Assembly: GCF_014635345.1 (NCBI RefSeq)
Contig: NZ_BMCU01000001.1
Span: 248,001 to 312,000 of the forward strand
Length of the DNA stretch: 64,000 nt
Direction of reading: 5' to 3'
DNA from: Rhodococcoides trifolii
GTDB lineage: Bacteria > Actinomycetota > Actinomycetes > Mycobacteriales > Mycobacteriaceae
The notes under the pieces were generated by a model. That model had not been told where the DNA came from and ran no database searches. It worked only from the letters and a program-made list of their open reading frames with translations. Made by a program: the position numbers and the translations under genes. Shown here piece by piece: positions 43,632 to 50,522 of this stretch. The number at the start of each line of letters is the position of its first letter. The first letter of the stretch is position 1.

Positions 43632-44512
43632 CTCGTAGCCGCCTGCGCTGCAGGTGATTTCGCAAGATAGGCGATTGCCTGCTCCGTGGATCCCTCGTGG
43701 CTGGGGTGGTAGCCGCGATGGAAGTAGTGCGAGTAACGGACGGTCAGCTCCACGGCGGACGGCAAGGTGCCCTTCCGTGCGGCTCGCCACCACTTGATCG
43801 GGGTCGGGCGACGGCGTTTCGCGGAGTTGCCCTGCAGCTCGGGGTCGTTGGCCATGAGGAAGCGCGTGCCCCGCATCCAGAGGTAGACCATCATCGGGCC
43901 CGCGATGAGTTGGGTCCGCAGTCGGCGCACCTCGCGCTTGTCGAAGTAGCGCAGCGTGTCGTACGCGACGGAACGGTGTTCGACCTCCTCCGAGCCGTGC
44001 CACCGCAGGAGGTCCAGCATCGTGGGGTGAATGCGGGCGCGGTCGAGGCCGTCGGCGTTGAGAACCCAGTCGCCCAGGAACGCCGTGACGTGTTCGATCG
44101 CTGCGATCAGCGCAAGTCTTTCGACCAGATGGTTCTTGGACCGGGCGCTGGTGACGGGTCGCGGTCCGATGACCTTGAAGAAGATCCAGTTCATCTGTTC
44201 GGTGAACGGCGTCGGATCCAGCCCGCTCTCCTTCAGATGTTCGAGCACACCCGCGTGGGCGTTGGAGTGCATCGCTTCCTGGCCGATGAAACCGACGACG
44301 TCGTCACGCAGTTTCTCGTCCTCGATGAACGGCAGCGCCTGCTTGAACGTCTCGACGAACCATTCCTCGCCCGCGGGAAGGAGAAGGTGCAGGACGTTGA
44401 GCACGTGGGTGGAGAACGGATCGTTCGGAATCCAGTGCATCGGAAGTTCGTCCCAGTCGAAATGCACGTCGCGTGCCTGCAGGACGAGATCGTCCGTCTC
44501 GGTGCCAGTCAT
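43628..44512 (-). CDS. Metal-dependent hydrolase family protein (PF10118-like)
   Basis: This 294-residue helical protein is rich in His/Glu: NDPFSTHVLNVLHLLLPAGEEWFVETFKQALP, IGQEAMHSNAHAGVLEHL, ALIAAIEHVTAFLGDWVL and WHGSEEVEHRSVAYDTL. The E-x(n)-E-x-x-H pattern across the helices resembles a ferritin-like diiron site, and the family name hydrolase is poorly supported. The family is found beside ferredoxin reductases in lipid- or terpene-active operons. The ATG at 44512 is preceded by an inverted repeat (44551-44571). It is the first gene of the operon. Confidence 0.88.
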   Translation of the reverse strand: MTGTETDDLVLQARDVHFDWDELPMHWIPNDPFSTHVLNVLHLLLPAGEEWFVETFKQALPFIEDEKLRDDVVGFIGQEAMHSNAHAGVLEHLKESGLDPTPFTEQMNWIFFKVIGPRPVTSARSKNHLVERLALIAAIEHVTAFLGDWVLNADGLDRARIHPTMLDLLRWHGSEEVEHRSVAYDTLRYFDKREVRRLRTQLIAGPMMVYLWMRGTRFLMANDPELQGNSAKRRRPTPIKWWRAARKGTLPSAVELTVRYSHYFHRGYHPSHEGSTEQAIAYLAKSPAAQAATR

Positions 44513-44550
44513 GGAGTGCCTCTCGTCGACGATCTTGCCTATGACGACAA

Positions 44551-44571
44551 GTTACTATGACGGAGCGTAAC
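44551..44571. promoter_or_regulatory. Inverted repeat upstream of the metal-hydrolase operon
   Basis: GTTAC (44551-44555) and GTAAC (44567-44571) are perfect arms around 11 bp, 39 bp upstream of the first gene. The arms are short and no regulator gene is adjacent, so this is tentative. The remaining gap to 44715 shows nothing else clear. Confidence 0.35.
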
Positions 44572-44715
44572 GGTAAAGGCGTTCCGGCTACGAAACGTGC
44601 GGGCGAACACATGTGATGCTGGTCAAGAAGCCTTGCGTGGTGTAGGAGGTCTGCGAATCATGAGAGAAGGTAATGAGACGGTTGCGGGGACTACATCGAT
44701 CGAGGTAATCAGCGG

Positions 44716-45291
44716 ATGGACAAGTTCAGCAGCCTGACCGGGCGTGACACGGTCGGCAGTACGGAAAGCCCACTCCTGCGCACCGTCGACCGCATCGAGC
44801 GGGCCGTGCACCGCATCACCGTCGCTTTGATCGTGGCCACCGTCCCCCTCGCGTTGTGGCTCGGCTTCTCGACGTACAGCCAGCAGGAACAACTGTCCGA
44901 CCAGATCGCCGCGTCGACACGCACTGTCGAGGCGACGACGCTGGAAGACGCGCCGAAGTTCACGATGATGACCTCTGACTACTCGACGCCTCCCTCCATG
45001 GCCGTCCCCGCGAAGTGGACCGTGGACGGTATCGAGCACGACGGGCAGGTGACGGTCACCGCCGGCGCTCTGGCAGGCACCAAGACCGACCTGGTCGTCG
45101 ACGAAGCCGGTCTGCCGTCCGCACCCGCAGCCAGCAGCACCGACATCACCGTCGTCTCGATCTTTGCCGTGATCGTCACCGTCATCACCGTGGTGAGCGT
45201 GCTGGCCCTGCTCGGGTGGGCCGTCCGCCGGCAGTTGGACCGTCACCGGGACGCGATGTGGGACGACGCGTTGTACCGCTTCTTCGCCTGA
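44716..45291 (+). CDS. Rv1733c-like two-pass membrane protein
   Basis: This 191-residue protein has two transmembrane helices (VALIVATVPLALWLGFSTY at about 36-54; VSIFAVIVTVITVVSVLALLGWAV near 146-169) separated by about 90 extracellular residues containing PAKWTVDGIEHDGQV. This topology and motif define the Rv1733c family; the mycobacterial member is a dormancy-induced antigen of unknown function. The ATG at 44716 is used. It is divergent from the metal-hydrolase operon and convergent with the LeuA-domain gene. Confidence 0.88.
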   Translation: MDKFSSLTGRDTVGSTESPLLRTVDRIERAVHRITVALIVATVPLALWLGFSTYSQQEQLSDQIAASTRTVEATTLEDAPKFTMMTSDYSTPPSMAVPAKWTVDGIEHDGQVTVTAGALAGTKTDLVVDEAGLPSAPAASSTDITVVSIFAVIVTVITVVSVLALLGWAVRRQLDRHRDAMWDDALYRFFA

Positions 45292-45315
45292 TCCGAACGG
45301 GCTACCGACTTCCGT

Positions 45316-45759
45316 TCAGTGCAACCGATTGGCCCCGGCGACGATGGCCCGCGCGGTGGATTCGAACGATGTTGCGCCGCTCCCCATCGCCCACGCAGTG
45401 CGATGACCGTTGCTGCACAGGGCGAACGTGACGGTGCCCGTCTCGGTCGGCTGCTGATGGAACGACGTGATCTCGACATGGATGCCGGCCTCGTAGAGCA
45501 TCGACGTCATGGCCTCGGCCGGACCGAACGCGGTGATCGCGGCGCTGTGAATGGTGTCGGCGACCGCGAAAGTGGCGGCACAGTCGTACCGTCCCGAGCC
45601 GCATGCGGTGGACTCCCAGCTACCGAGCCGCAGTGGCCCGAAGGTCGGCGAGTACGTGGCGCGAAAGTCGGTGAAGGACATGCCCTGCGCCTCGGCATGC
45701 AGAGCTCGCGGCATCGCAGGAGTCGAGAACGAGTCGAGGAATGCGTGTGAAGTAGTCAT
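45316..45759 (-). CDS. Stand-alone LeuA-type allosteric (regulatory dimerisation) domain protein
   Basis: This 147-residue protein from residue 27 on follows the C-terminal regulatory domain of actinobacterial 2-isopropylmalate synthase: MSFTDFRATYSPTFGPLRL, ITAFGPAEAMTSMLYEAGIHVEI, SNGHRTAWAMGSGATSFESTARAIVAGANRL. In LeuA this domain binds leucine for feedback control. The catalytic TIM barrel is entirely absent, and its loss here is clean with a normal start. Upstream are a leaderless Val/Leu-rich leader peptide and alternative hairpins, so it is probably controlled by branched-chain amino-acid supply. It could be a leucine sensor or a modulator of LeuA. Residue-level identity was judged by eye. 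Confidence 0.82.
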   Translation of the reverse strand: MTTSHAFLDSFSTPAMPRALHAEAQGMSFTDFRATYSPTFGPLRLGSWESTACGSGRYDCAATFAVADTIHSAAITAFGPAEAMTSMLYEAGIHVEITSFHQQPTETGTVTFALCSNGHRTAWAMGSGATSFESTARAIVAGANRLH

Positions 45760-45785
45760 TTCGGGGTTCTTCCGGTGTAGAGGAA

Positions 45786-45842
45786 GGACCGACTGGTAGC
45801 GAACGACCCGCAGCGAGGGGTCGGTCCGAATCAGACCCCGCT
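45786..45842 (-). promoter_or_regulatory. Transcription attenuator with mutually exclusive hairpins
   Basis: Read on the minus strand, AGCGGGGTC (45842-45834) can pair with GACCCCTCGCT (45822-45812, one bulge). The competing stem GGACCGAC (45827-45820) with GTCGGTCC (45793-45786) is a perfect 8 bp followed by TTCCT. A further CGACCC/GGGTCG stem (45823-45818 with 45809-45804) is also possible. These share bases 45818-45822 and so exclude one another. The first strand overlaps the end of a Val/Leu-rich leader ORF, the classic layout of amino-acid attenuation. Confidence 0.7.
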
Positions 45843-45872
45843 ACGGTGACGTACTACGAGTACACGCGACAT
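45831..45872 (-). CDS. Branched-chain amino-acid leader peptide (13 residues)
   Basis: The ORF reads MSRVLVVRHRSGV and stop. Residues 4-7 are Val-Leu-Val-Val, with another Val last. Composition and length resemble the actinobacterial ilvB leader peptides, which begin with one or two basic residues followed by an Ile/Leu/Val run. The ATG lies 6 nt after a TACTGT -10 box, so the transcript should start at or next to the A of the ATG: a leaderless leader peptide. Ribosome stalling at the Val/Leu codons would change the downstream hairpins. Confidence 0.72.
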   Translation of the reverse strand: MSRVLVVRHRSGV

Positions 45873-45878
45873 GCAATC

Positions 45879-45908
45879 ACAGTAACCCGGCGCGGTGACG
45901 TCAGGCAA
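45879..45908 (-). promoter_or_regulatory. Promoter of the leader peptide and LeuA-domain gene
   Basis: On the minus strand, TTGCCT (45908-45903) and TACTGT (45884-45879) are separated by 18 bp, a good -35/-10 pair for the main sigma factor. The start point would fall at the leader-peptide ATG. Confidence 0.6.
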
Positions 45909-46046
45909 GCACGGCCGTGACCACCGGAGTATTCGTCTTTCTAGCCTCCGCGCAAGATTTCGGTAGACGCTCATGTCGCCGTTTTGTGTCTAGGACACGC
46001 GCTAGAGAGCCGCAGAATTGCCTGTCGAACTTGTTAGCGTCGCGCC

Positions 46047-47234
46047 ATGGATCCCGTGCGCAATCCGTACGCCCCCGGCGCCGGACAACGTCCGCCCGAA
46101 CTGGCGGGACGAAGCAAGCAGCTCGACGCGTTCGACGTGGTGCTCGAGCGCATCGCGCGTGGCCGGCCGGAACGCAGTGTGGTGCTCACCGGGCTCCGCG
46201 GTGTGGGCAAGACCGTGTTGCTCAACCACCTGCGATCGGCGGCCATTTCGCGTCGGTGGGGAACGGGCAAGATCGAGGCGCGGCCCGATCAGGACCTGCG
46301 CCGGCCCCTGTCGTCCGCATTGCACATGGCCGTCCGCGAGATAGCCGCGTCTCATCGGGACCCCGACCGAGTCGACGAATTCCTGGGTGTGCTCAAGTCT
46401 TTCGCGCTGAAGGCGTCCGCCGACAAGGGAATGCGCGACAAATGGCAACCCGGCATCGATGCGCCTGCGCTGAAGGGCCGCGCCGACACCGGCGACATCG
46501 AGATCGACTTGGTCGAACTGCTGCTCGATGCGGCGTCCCTCGCGCGGGACGTCGGGGTGGGCATCGCCATCTTCATCGACGAGATGCAGGATCTCGCCGC
46601 CGAGGACGTCTCCGCGATCTGCGGCGCGTGCCACGAACTGAGCCAGGATGCGGCGCCGCTGATCGTGGTCGGTGCCGGGCTGCCGCATCTACCGGCGGTG
46701 TTGTCGGCGTCGAAGAGCTACTCGGAGAGGCTGTTCAGCTACCACCGCATCGACCGGCTCGATCGCGCGTCCGCGGATCAGGCGCTGATCGCGCCGGCCG
46801 AGCGCGAGGACGTCGAATTCACGTCCGGCGCCCTCGATGCCCTGTACGCCGCGGCGGACGGTTACCCGTACTTCGTGCAGGCGTACGGCAAGGCGACGTG
46901 GGACCACGCCGCGGCGAGCCCGATCACCGACGCCGATGTTCGGGTGGCGGCACCCACCGCGGAAGACGAACTGGCCGTGGGGTTCTTCGGCTCTCGCTAC
47001 GAGCGAGCCACTCCCGCCGAGCGGGAGTACATGCGCGCCATGGCCGATCTGTCCGGCGACGACGGGCCGGTGGCGACCGCGAAGATCGCGTCGGAACTCG
47101 GTCGGCGTCCGGCGTCGCTGTCCCCGGCACGCGACGGGCTCATCAAGAAGGGCCTCATCTACTCGGCGGAGCGAGGGTCGATCGGGTTCACCGTTCCGCA
47201 CTTCGGACGCTATCTGCGCGGGCAGGCGGACTAG
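46047..47234 (+). CDS. AAA-type (AAA_16/ORC-like) ATPase
   Basis: This 395-residue ATPase has PPELAGRSKQLDAFDVVLERI, Walker A VLTGLRGVGKTVLLN (about 46-60), Walker B AIFIDEMQDLAAED, sensor-1-like IVVGAGLPHLP and a C-terminal winged helix (ATAKIASELGRRPASLSPARDGLIKKGLIYSAERGSIGFTVP). The fold is that of archaeal/bacterial ATPases with ORC-like domains. No toxin or membrane domain is attached. A TTAGCG box sits about 9 nt before the ATG, so it may be leaderless. No neighbour gives a role. Confidence 0.85.
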   Translation: MDPVRNPYAPGAGQRPPELAGRSKQLDAFDVVLERIARGRPERSVVLTGLRGVGKTVLLNHLRSAAISRRWGTGKIEARPDQDLRRPLSSALHMAVREIAASHRDPDRVDEFLGVLKSFALKASADKGMRDKWQPGIDAPALKGRADTGDIEIDLVELLLDAASLARDVGVGIAIFIDEMQDLAAEDVSAICGACHELSQDAAPLIVVGAGLPHLPAVLSASKSYSERLFSYHRIDRLDRASADQALIAPAEREDVEFTSGALDALYAAADGYPYFVQAYGKATWDHAAASPITDADVRVAAPTAEDELAVGFFGSRYERATPAEREYMRAMADLSGDDGPVATAKIASELGRRPASLSPARDGLIKKGLIYSAERGSIGFTVPHFGRYLRGQAD

Positions 47235-47238
47235 CGGG

Positions 47239-47955
47239 TCAGTTCAGTGCCCACTCGACGGCCACGGACACGCCGACGGTCTGCTGCCCGGGCTCGATGG
47301 GAACCGCCGAACTCGCGGAACTGCGATCGCTCAGCGTCATCGGTTGCTCCTGGCCGGTGATGTTCTCGGTGATGGACAGGACGCCCCCGAGTTCGCCGCC
47401 CGACAACGTCGCGTATTGCTCGGCGCGGTCGCGTGCGTCGGCGAAAGCACGCGATCGGGCGTCCGCGACGAGTGCCGAGTTGTCGTCGATGCGGAACGAC
47501 ACCCCGGAGACACGGGTCGCGTTGCCGCCGGCCGTCGTCGCGTCGCCCAGCACGGACGACGCCTTCGACAGATCGCGGACGGTCACCCGCAAGGTGTTCG
47601 TCGCCCGGTAGCCGGAGATCTCGGAGGTGTCGCCCGAAAATCCGCCGGAGTACTGCGGGTCGATCGACACCTGTTGCGTCTGCACATCGCTGCGATCGAC
47701 GCCGGCAGCGACGATCGCGTCGGTCACCGAGGTGACCGCCGTGTTCGCTTGTTCGATGGCTGCGGTCACGTCGGTCGCCACAGCTTCGACGCCGATCTGG
47801 GTGGTCAGAGTGTCCGGAGTGCCCTGGACCTCGCCGAGACCGTTGACCGACACGCTGGGAGGCCCGTCGCCCGATCCTGCCGTAGGGGAGCTGCTTCCAC
47901 ACGCTGTGGTCAGGGCCGTCGTGAGCACGAGTGCGGCTGCCAGTTTCCGTTTCAC
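47239..47955 (-). CDS. SIMPL-domain (DUF541) lipoprotein
   Basis: This 238-residue protein has a lipoprotein signal MKRKLAAALVLTTALTTAC, with lipidation at Cys19 followed by GSSSPTAGSG. The SIMPL domain follows: VSVNGLGEVQGTPDTLTTQIGVEA, GVDRSDVQTQQVSIDPQY, GYRATNTLRVTVRDLSKASSVL and ALVADARSRAFADARDRAEQYA. Such proteins are exported and of unclear function; mycobacterial relatives (Rv0191-type) exist. The stop is 4 bp from the convergent AAA ATPase stop. Confidence 0.9.
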   Translation of the reverse strand: MKRKLAAALVLTTALTTACGSSSPTAGSGDGPPSVSVNGLGEVQGTPDTLTTQIGVEAVATDVTAAIEQANTAVTSVTDAIVAAGVDRSDVQTQQVSIDPQYSGGFSGDTSEISGYRATNTLRVTVRDLSKASSVLGDATTAGGNATRVSGVSFRIDDNSALVADARSRAFADARDRAEQYATLSGGELGGVLSITENITGQEQPMTLSDRSSASSAVPIEPGQQTVGVSVAVEWALN

Positions 47956-48012
47956 CGCCCGTATTGTCCACTGCCGGTGCCGAGTTGGAAAGACCTGGCT
48001 ACGGATCCGGCG

Positions 48013-48909
48013 TCAGTGGGTGATGCTGCGCAGTGTGAAGGTGCGCACCGGACCGGGGATGCTCGCGTCGCAGGTGGTCAGGATGGGCGTCGACCACCCC
48101 TGCTCGAGGGTGACGGTGACGTCGCTACCGCTGTCATGGGCCAGGACGATCGTCCACACATCGTGCTCGACGGACTCCGACAGCGGTGCGAGTGTGTCGA
48201 TTCTGTTGTCCTGCAGCATCAGTCGTGCGTGATGCTGGGCCGCCTGTACCGGGTTGGACAGCGAACTGCGTCCACGTACGAAGCGTGTGTCCACCGTCCC
48301 CTGCGTGTACTGCTGAAACAACGTGCTCGTGTCGGTCAGATCGGCACGGCCGAAGTAGAACCCGTGGGGGAACATCACCATCGTTGCCGCGAAGCGGTCC
48401 CCACCGAGGTGCGAGCACTCCCACATCTGCTCGGGATGCGTCGCGTCGAGTGCCTGCGCGGCTCGGCGGCCGTGGACGGCGCAACACTGATCGTGCCGCC
48501 CGTGCGTGCAGACCACCACGATCGGGTCCGTGGAGGGAGAACCGGTCGACCCGTCCAGCGGGACGTCGAGCAGTTCTCGGGGTGTGTCGACGCGGCCCCA
48601 CCGAATCGTTTCGTGGCCGGGCCGCGAGTCGACGAACGCCCACCGCCACACGTCCGGCTCTGCTCGCCGGCCGGTTCGGCGAATGGCCAAGGGCCGCATG
48701 CCTGCTCGTTCGATGCGGCGAACGATGTCTCTGCCCAGGCCCGAGTCGATCACGCCGGGCGAGTCGATGAACGCCGAATGGCCCCAGGATCCCGACAGCT
48801 CGATCAGGAACCACTGCAACCCGCGTGATCCGGTGCCTTCGAGATTGTCACCGCGTTCGAGTGCGCAGTCGCTGCAGGGTCGCCAGTTCGGATCCGAGCG
48901 TGGTGTCAT
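48013..48909 (-). CDS. Sucrase/ferredoxin-like (thioredoxin-fold [2Fe-2S]) protein
   Basis: This 298-residue protein of the Suc_Fer-like family has N-terminal PCSDCALERGDNLEGT, RWAFVDSRPGHETIRW, then VVVCTHGRHDQCCAVHGRRAAQ and WECSHLGGDRFAATMVMFPHGFYFGR. The CTHGRHDQCCAVHG block supplies cluster ligands of a thioredoxin-like ferredoxin. The ATG at 48909 overlaps the stop of the JmjC gene by 4 bp (48906-48909), so the two are coupled. It is a plausible electron donor to, or second modifying enzyme with, that oxygenase. The long extension to 49377 is antisense noise. Confidence 0.88.
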   Translation of the reverse strand: MTPRSDPNWRPCSDCALERGDNLEGTGSRGLQWFLIELSGSWGHSAFIDSPGVIDSGLGRDIVRRIERAGMRPLAIRRTGRRAEPDVWRWAFVDSRPGHETIRWGRVDTPRELLDVPLDGSTGSPSTDPIVVVCTHGRHDQCCAVHGRRAAQALDATHPEQMWECSHLGGDRFAATMVMFPHGFYFGRADLTDTSTLFQQYTQGTVDTRFVRGRSSLSNPVQAAQHHARLMLQDNRIDTLAPLSESVEHDVWTIVLAHDSGSDVTVTLEQGWSTPILTTCDASIPGPVRTFTLRSITH

Positions 48910-50150
48910 CTCTTCCGACCGGGCACGAGGATTCCCTCGCGCAGCAACCGCGTGACCACGACCTTCGAGTCGTCGGCGTCGAGACCGTCGAGTTCGCCTG
49001 CGCGGGCAGGTTTTCCCTCGTGCAACCGCCGCACGGCGGGAGCACAGACGAGAGGGAGGGTCACCGTCTTGCCGGGCAACACGACGGAGACACCTCCGGC
49101 ACCCTCGACGATTCGCGCGCTCGACCCGTGTCGCCAGATCACCTCGTCCGCGTCGGTCAGGCTTGCCATCGTCGCCACCGTACGGAGTGGGCGCACTGGC
49201 TCGGGGCGGGTGGTGTCGAGGAAACGCGAACGAATGCGTTCGGCGACCGCCTGCGGATCGGTGTCCACGGCGCCGAGTGCGTCGAGCGTGGAAAGGACGT
49301 GCGGTGCAACGGCATCGACGTCGGTGAGGTCGATGCCGAGCGGTAGCGGCGACCGCATGGCCGGGTCGTCGGCCCACGTCTTCAGCATCTGCAGTGCGAC
49401 GTCGTAACGCGTGAACGCGGCCATTCCCACGGTGAGATGTATGGACGTCTCGCCCAGCGCCGTGGCCGAGTGGATCCAGCCCTTCGGGATGTACAGCGAA
49501 TCACCTTCGCGCAGAACGACATCGAGGGTGGGTTCGGTGGCCGCCATACGTTCGACCGCGGACCGGTGGTCGGTCCAGGGCTGGTTCGACAGGGGATGCT
49601 CGTGAACCGGCGGATGTATCAGCCAGCGCTTCTCGCCACTGACCTGGAGTACGAACACGTCGTGCACGTCGTAATGGGGATCGAAACCACGCGACGACGA
49701 CGGTGTCACGTACGCGTTGATCTGTACCGGATGACCCACGTCGTCGACGAGGTCTCGGGAGAACCGAATCAGTGGGGGCCACAGTCGATGCAGACCCTGC
49801 AACACCATCGTGGCGCCGGCGGCGAACTCGGCCAACGCCTTCGCGGAATCGACCTGGTCGGGCATCTCCGCACCGAAACCACCGGACGCCGTGTAGGACT
49901 CACGCGGCAGAACCGAGCCCTCGTGCGCCATGCGCAGGAACGGTGTGCGCACACCACGCTCGGCGACGAGCTCGTCGACGGCATCGACGGACAGAAGGTC
50001 GGTGAACGGCGTGGGCAATTCGTCGGCGCGACTGAGCAGCGGTGCGCGGCCCCAGAATTCGTCGGCGAAGCGTTTCGTGTCGTGTGAGATGCAACGAGAA
50101 AGCGCGGACCGGTTCTCCGGCCCGCGCATCCCGTCACGCAGTGTGTTCAA
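48906..50150 (-). CDS. JmjC/RoxA-type Fe(II)/2-oxoglutarate oxygenase (cupin_4 family)
   Basis: This 414-residue oxygenase has the iron triad H159-Y-D161 in FDPHYDVHDVFVLQ and distal H227 in YIPKGWIHSATALG, with VQINAYVTPSSSRGF before it, matching ribosomal oxygenases RoxA/ycfD and human MINA. The C-terminal winged-helix-like region (residues 300-414) is also typical. Known members hydroxylate Arg or His of ribosomal proteins. Here the ATG at 50150 lies 11 bp after the stop of a three-repeat peptide gene rich in Asp, Asn and His. The context argues for that peptide as substrate. This is inference from linkage. Confidence 0.9.
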   Translation of the reverse strand: MNTLRDGMRGPENRSALSRCISHDTKRFADEFWGRAPLLSRADELPTPFTDLLSVDAVDELVAERGVRTPFLRMAHEGSVLPRESYTASGGFGAEMPDQVDSAKALAEFAAGATMVLQGLHRLWPPLIRFSRDLVDDVGHPVQINAYVTPSSSRGFDPHYDVHDVFVLQVSGEKRWLIHPPVHEHPLSNQPWTDHRSAVERMAATEPTLDVVLREGDSLYIPKGWIHSATALGETSIHLTVGMAAFTRYDVALQMLKTWADDPAMRSPLPLGIDLTDVDAVAPHVLSTLDALGAVDTDPQAVAERIRSRFLDTTRPEPVRPLRTVATMASLTDADEVIWRHGSSARIVEGAGGVSVVLPGKTVTLPLVCAPAVRRLHEGKPARAGELDGLDADDSKVVVTRLLREGILVPGRKR

Positions 50151-50161
50151 TGGACGCAGAA

Positions 50162-50413
50162 CTACGCGGTGCCGTCGGCTCCGCCGTCGTGGCCGTCCGG
50201 GTTCGAGCCGCCGTCGGCCGTGCCCTCGCCTGCGCTGCCGTCGGCTCCGCCGTCGTGGCCGTCCGGGTTCGAACCGCCGTCAGCGGTGCCCTCGCCGGGT
50301 GCTGCGCTGCCGTCGGCTCCACCGTCGTGTCCGCCGGGGTTGGATCCGCCGTCAGCGGGACCCTCGCCGCCTGCGGCTCCGGATGTGGTGATGTCGTCGT
50401 CGTTGATGCTCAT
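50162..50413 (-). CDS. Three-repeat Gly/Asp-rich small peptide, candidate multi-core RiPP-like precursor
   Basis: This 83-residue protein has a short leader MSINDDDITTSGAAG followed by three units, residues 16-39, 40-61 and 62-83, each built on GGSNP-x-GHDGGADG with x Gly or Asp. The unit starts GEGPADGG or GEGTADGG. The peptide has no membrane segment, cysteine, Lys or Arg, and His and Asn recur once per unit. An AGAGG ribosome-binding site lies 6 nt before the ATG at 50413. It is 11 bp upstream of the JmjC oxygenase. I know no named family for it. Alternatives: an intrinsically disordered Asp-rich protein that binds metal or is not modified. Confidence 0.75.
   Translation of the reverse strand: MSINDDDITTSGAAGGEGPADGGSNPGGHDGGADGSAAPGEGTADGGSNPDGHDGGADGSAGEGTADGGSNPDGHDGGADGTA
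50165..50368 (-). repeat. Three tandem coding repeats (72, 66 and 66 bp)
   Basis: Units at 50297-50368, 50231-50296 and 50165-50230 encode the near-identical 24-, 22- and 22-residue blocks of the peptide. The second and third differ by one residue (final SA against TA). The first has an extra AP and Gly for Asp at the variable site. Near-identity at the DNA level suggests recent unit duplication. Confidence 0.85.
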
Positions 50414-50522
50414 CGAATTCCTCTCGTTGCCATCCATACCTGGTCTACAGGCATGTCATCAGTGTTGACCGAGCGGGCTCCATTCAAACAGTGAACGGCA
50501 TAACTCACCACACCGACTCGGT

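Noticed and set aside
50165-50368. Regular repeats as a CRISPR array
   Set aside because: The units are contiguous with no spacers, in frame, and preceded by a ribosome-binding site; they encode protein repeats.
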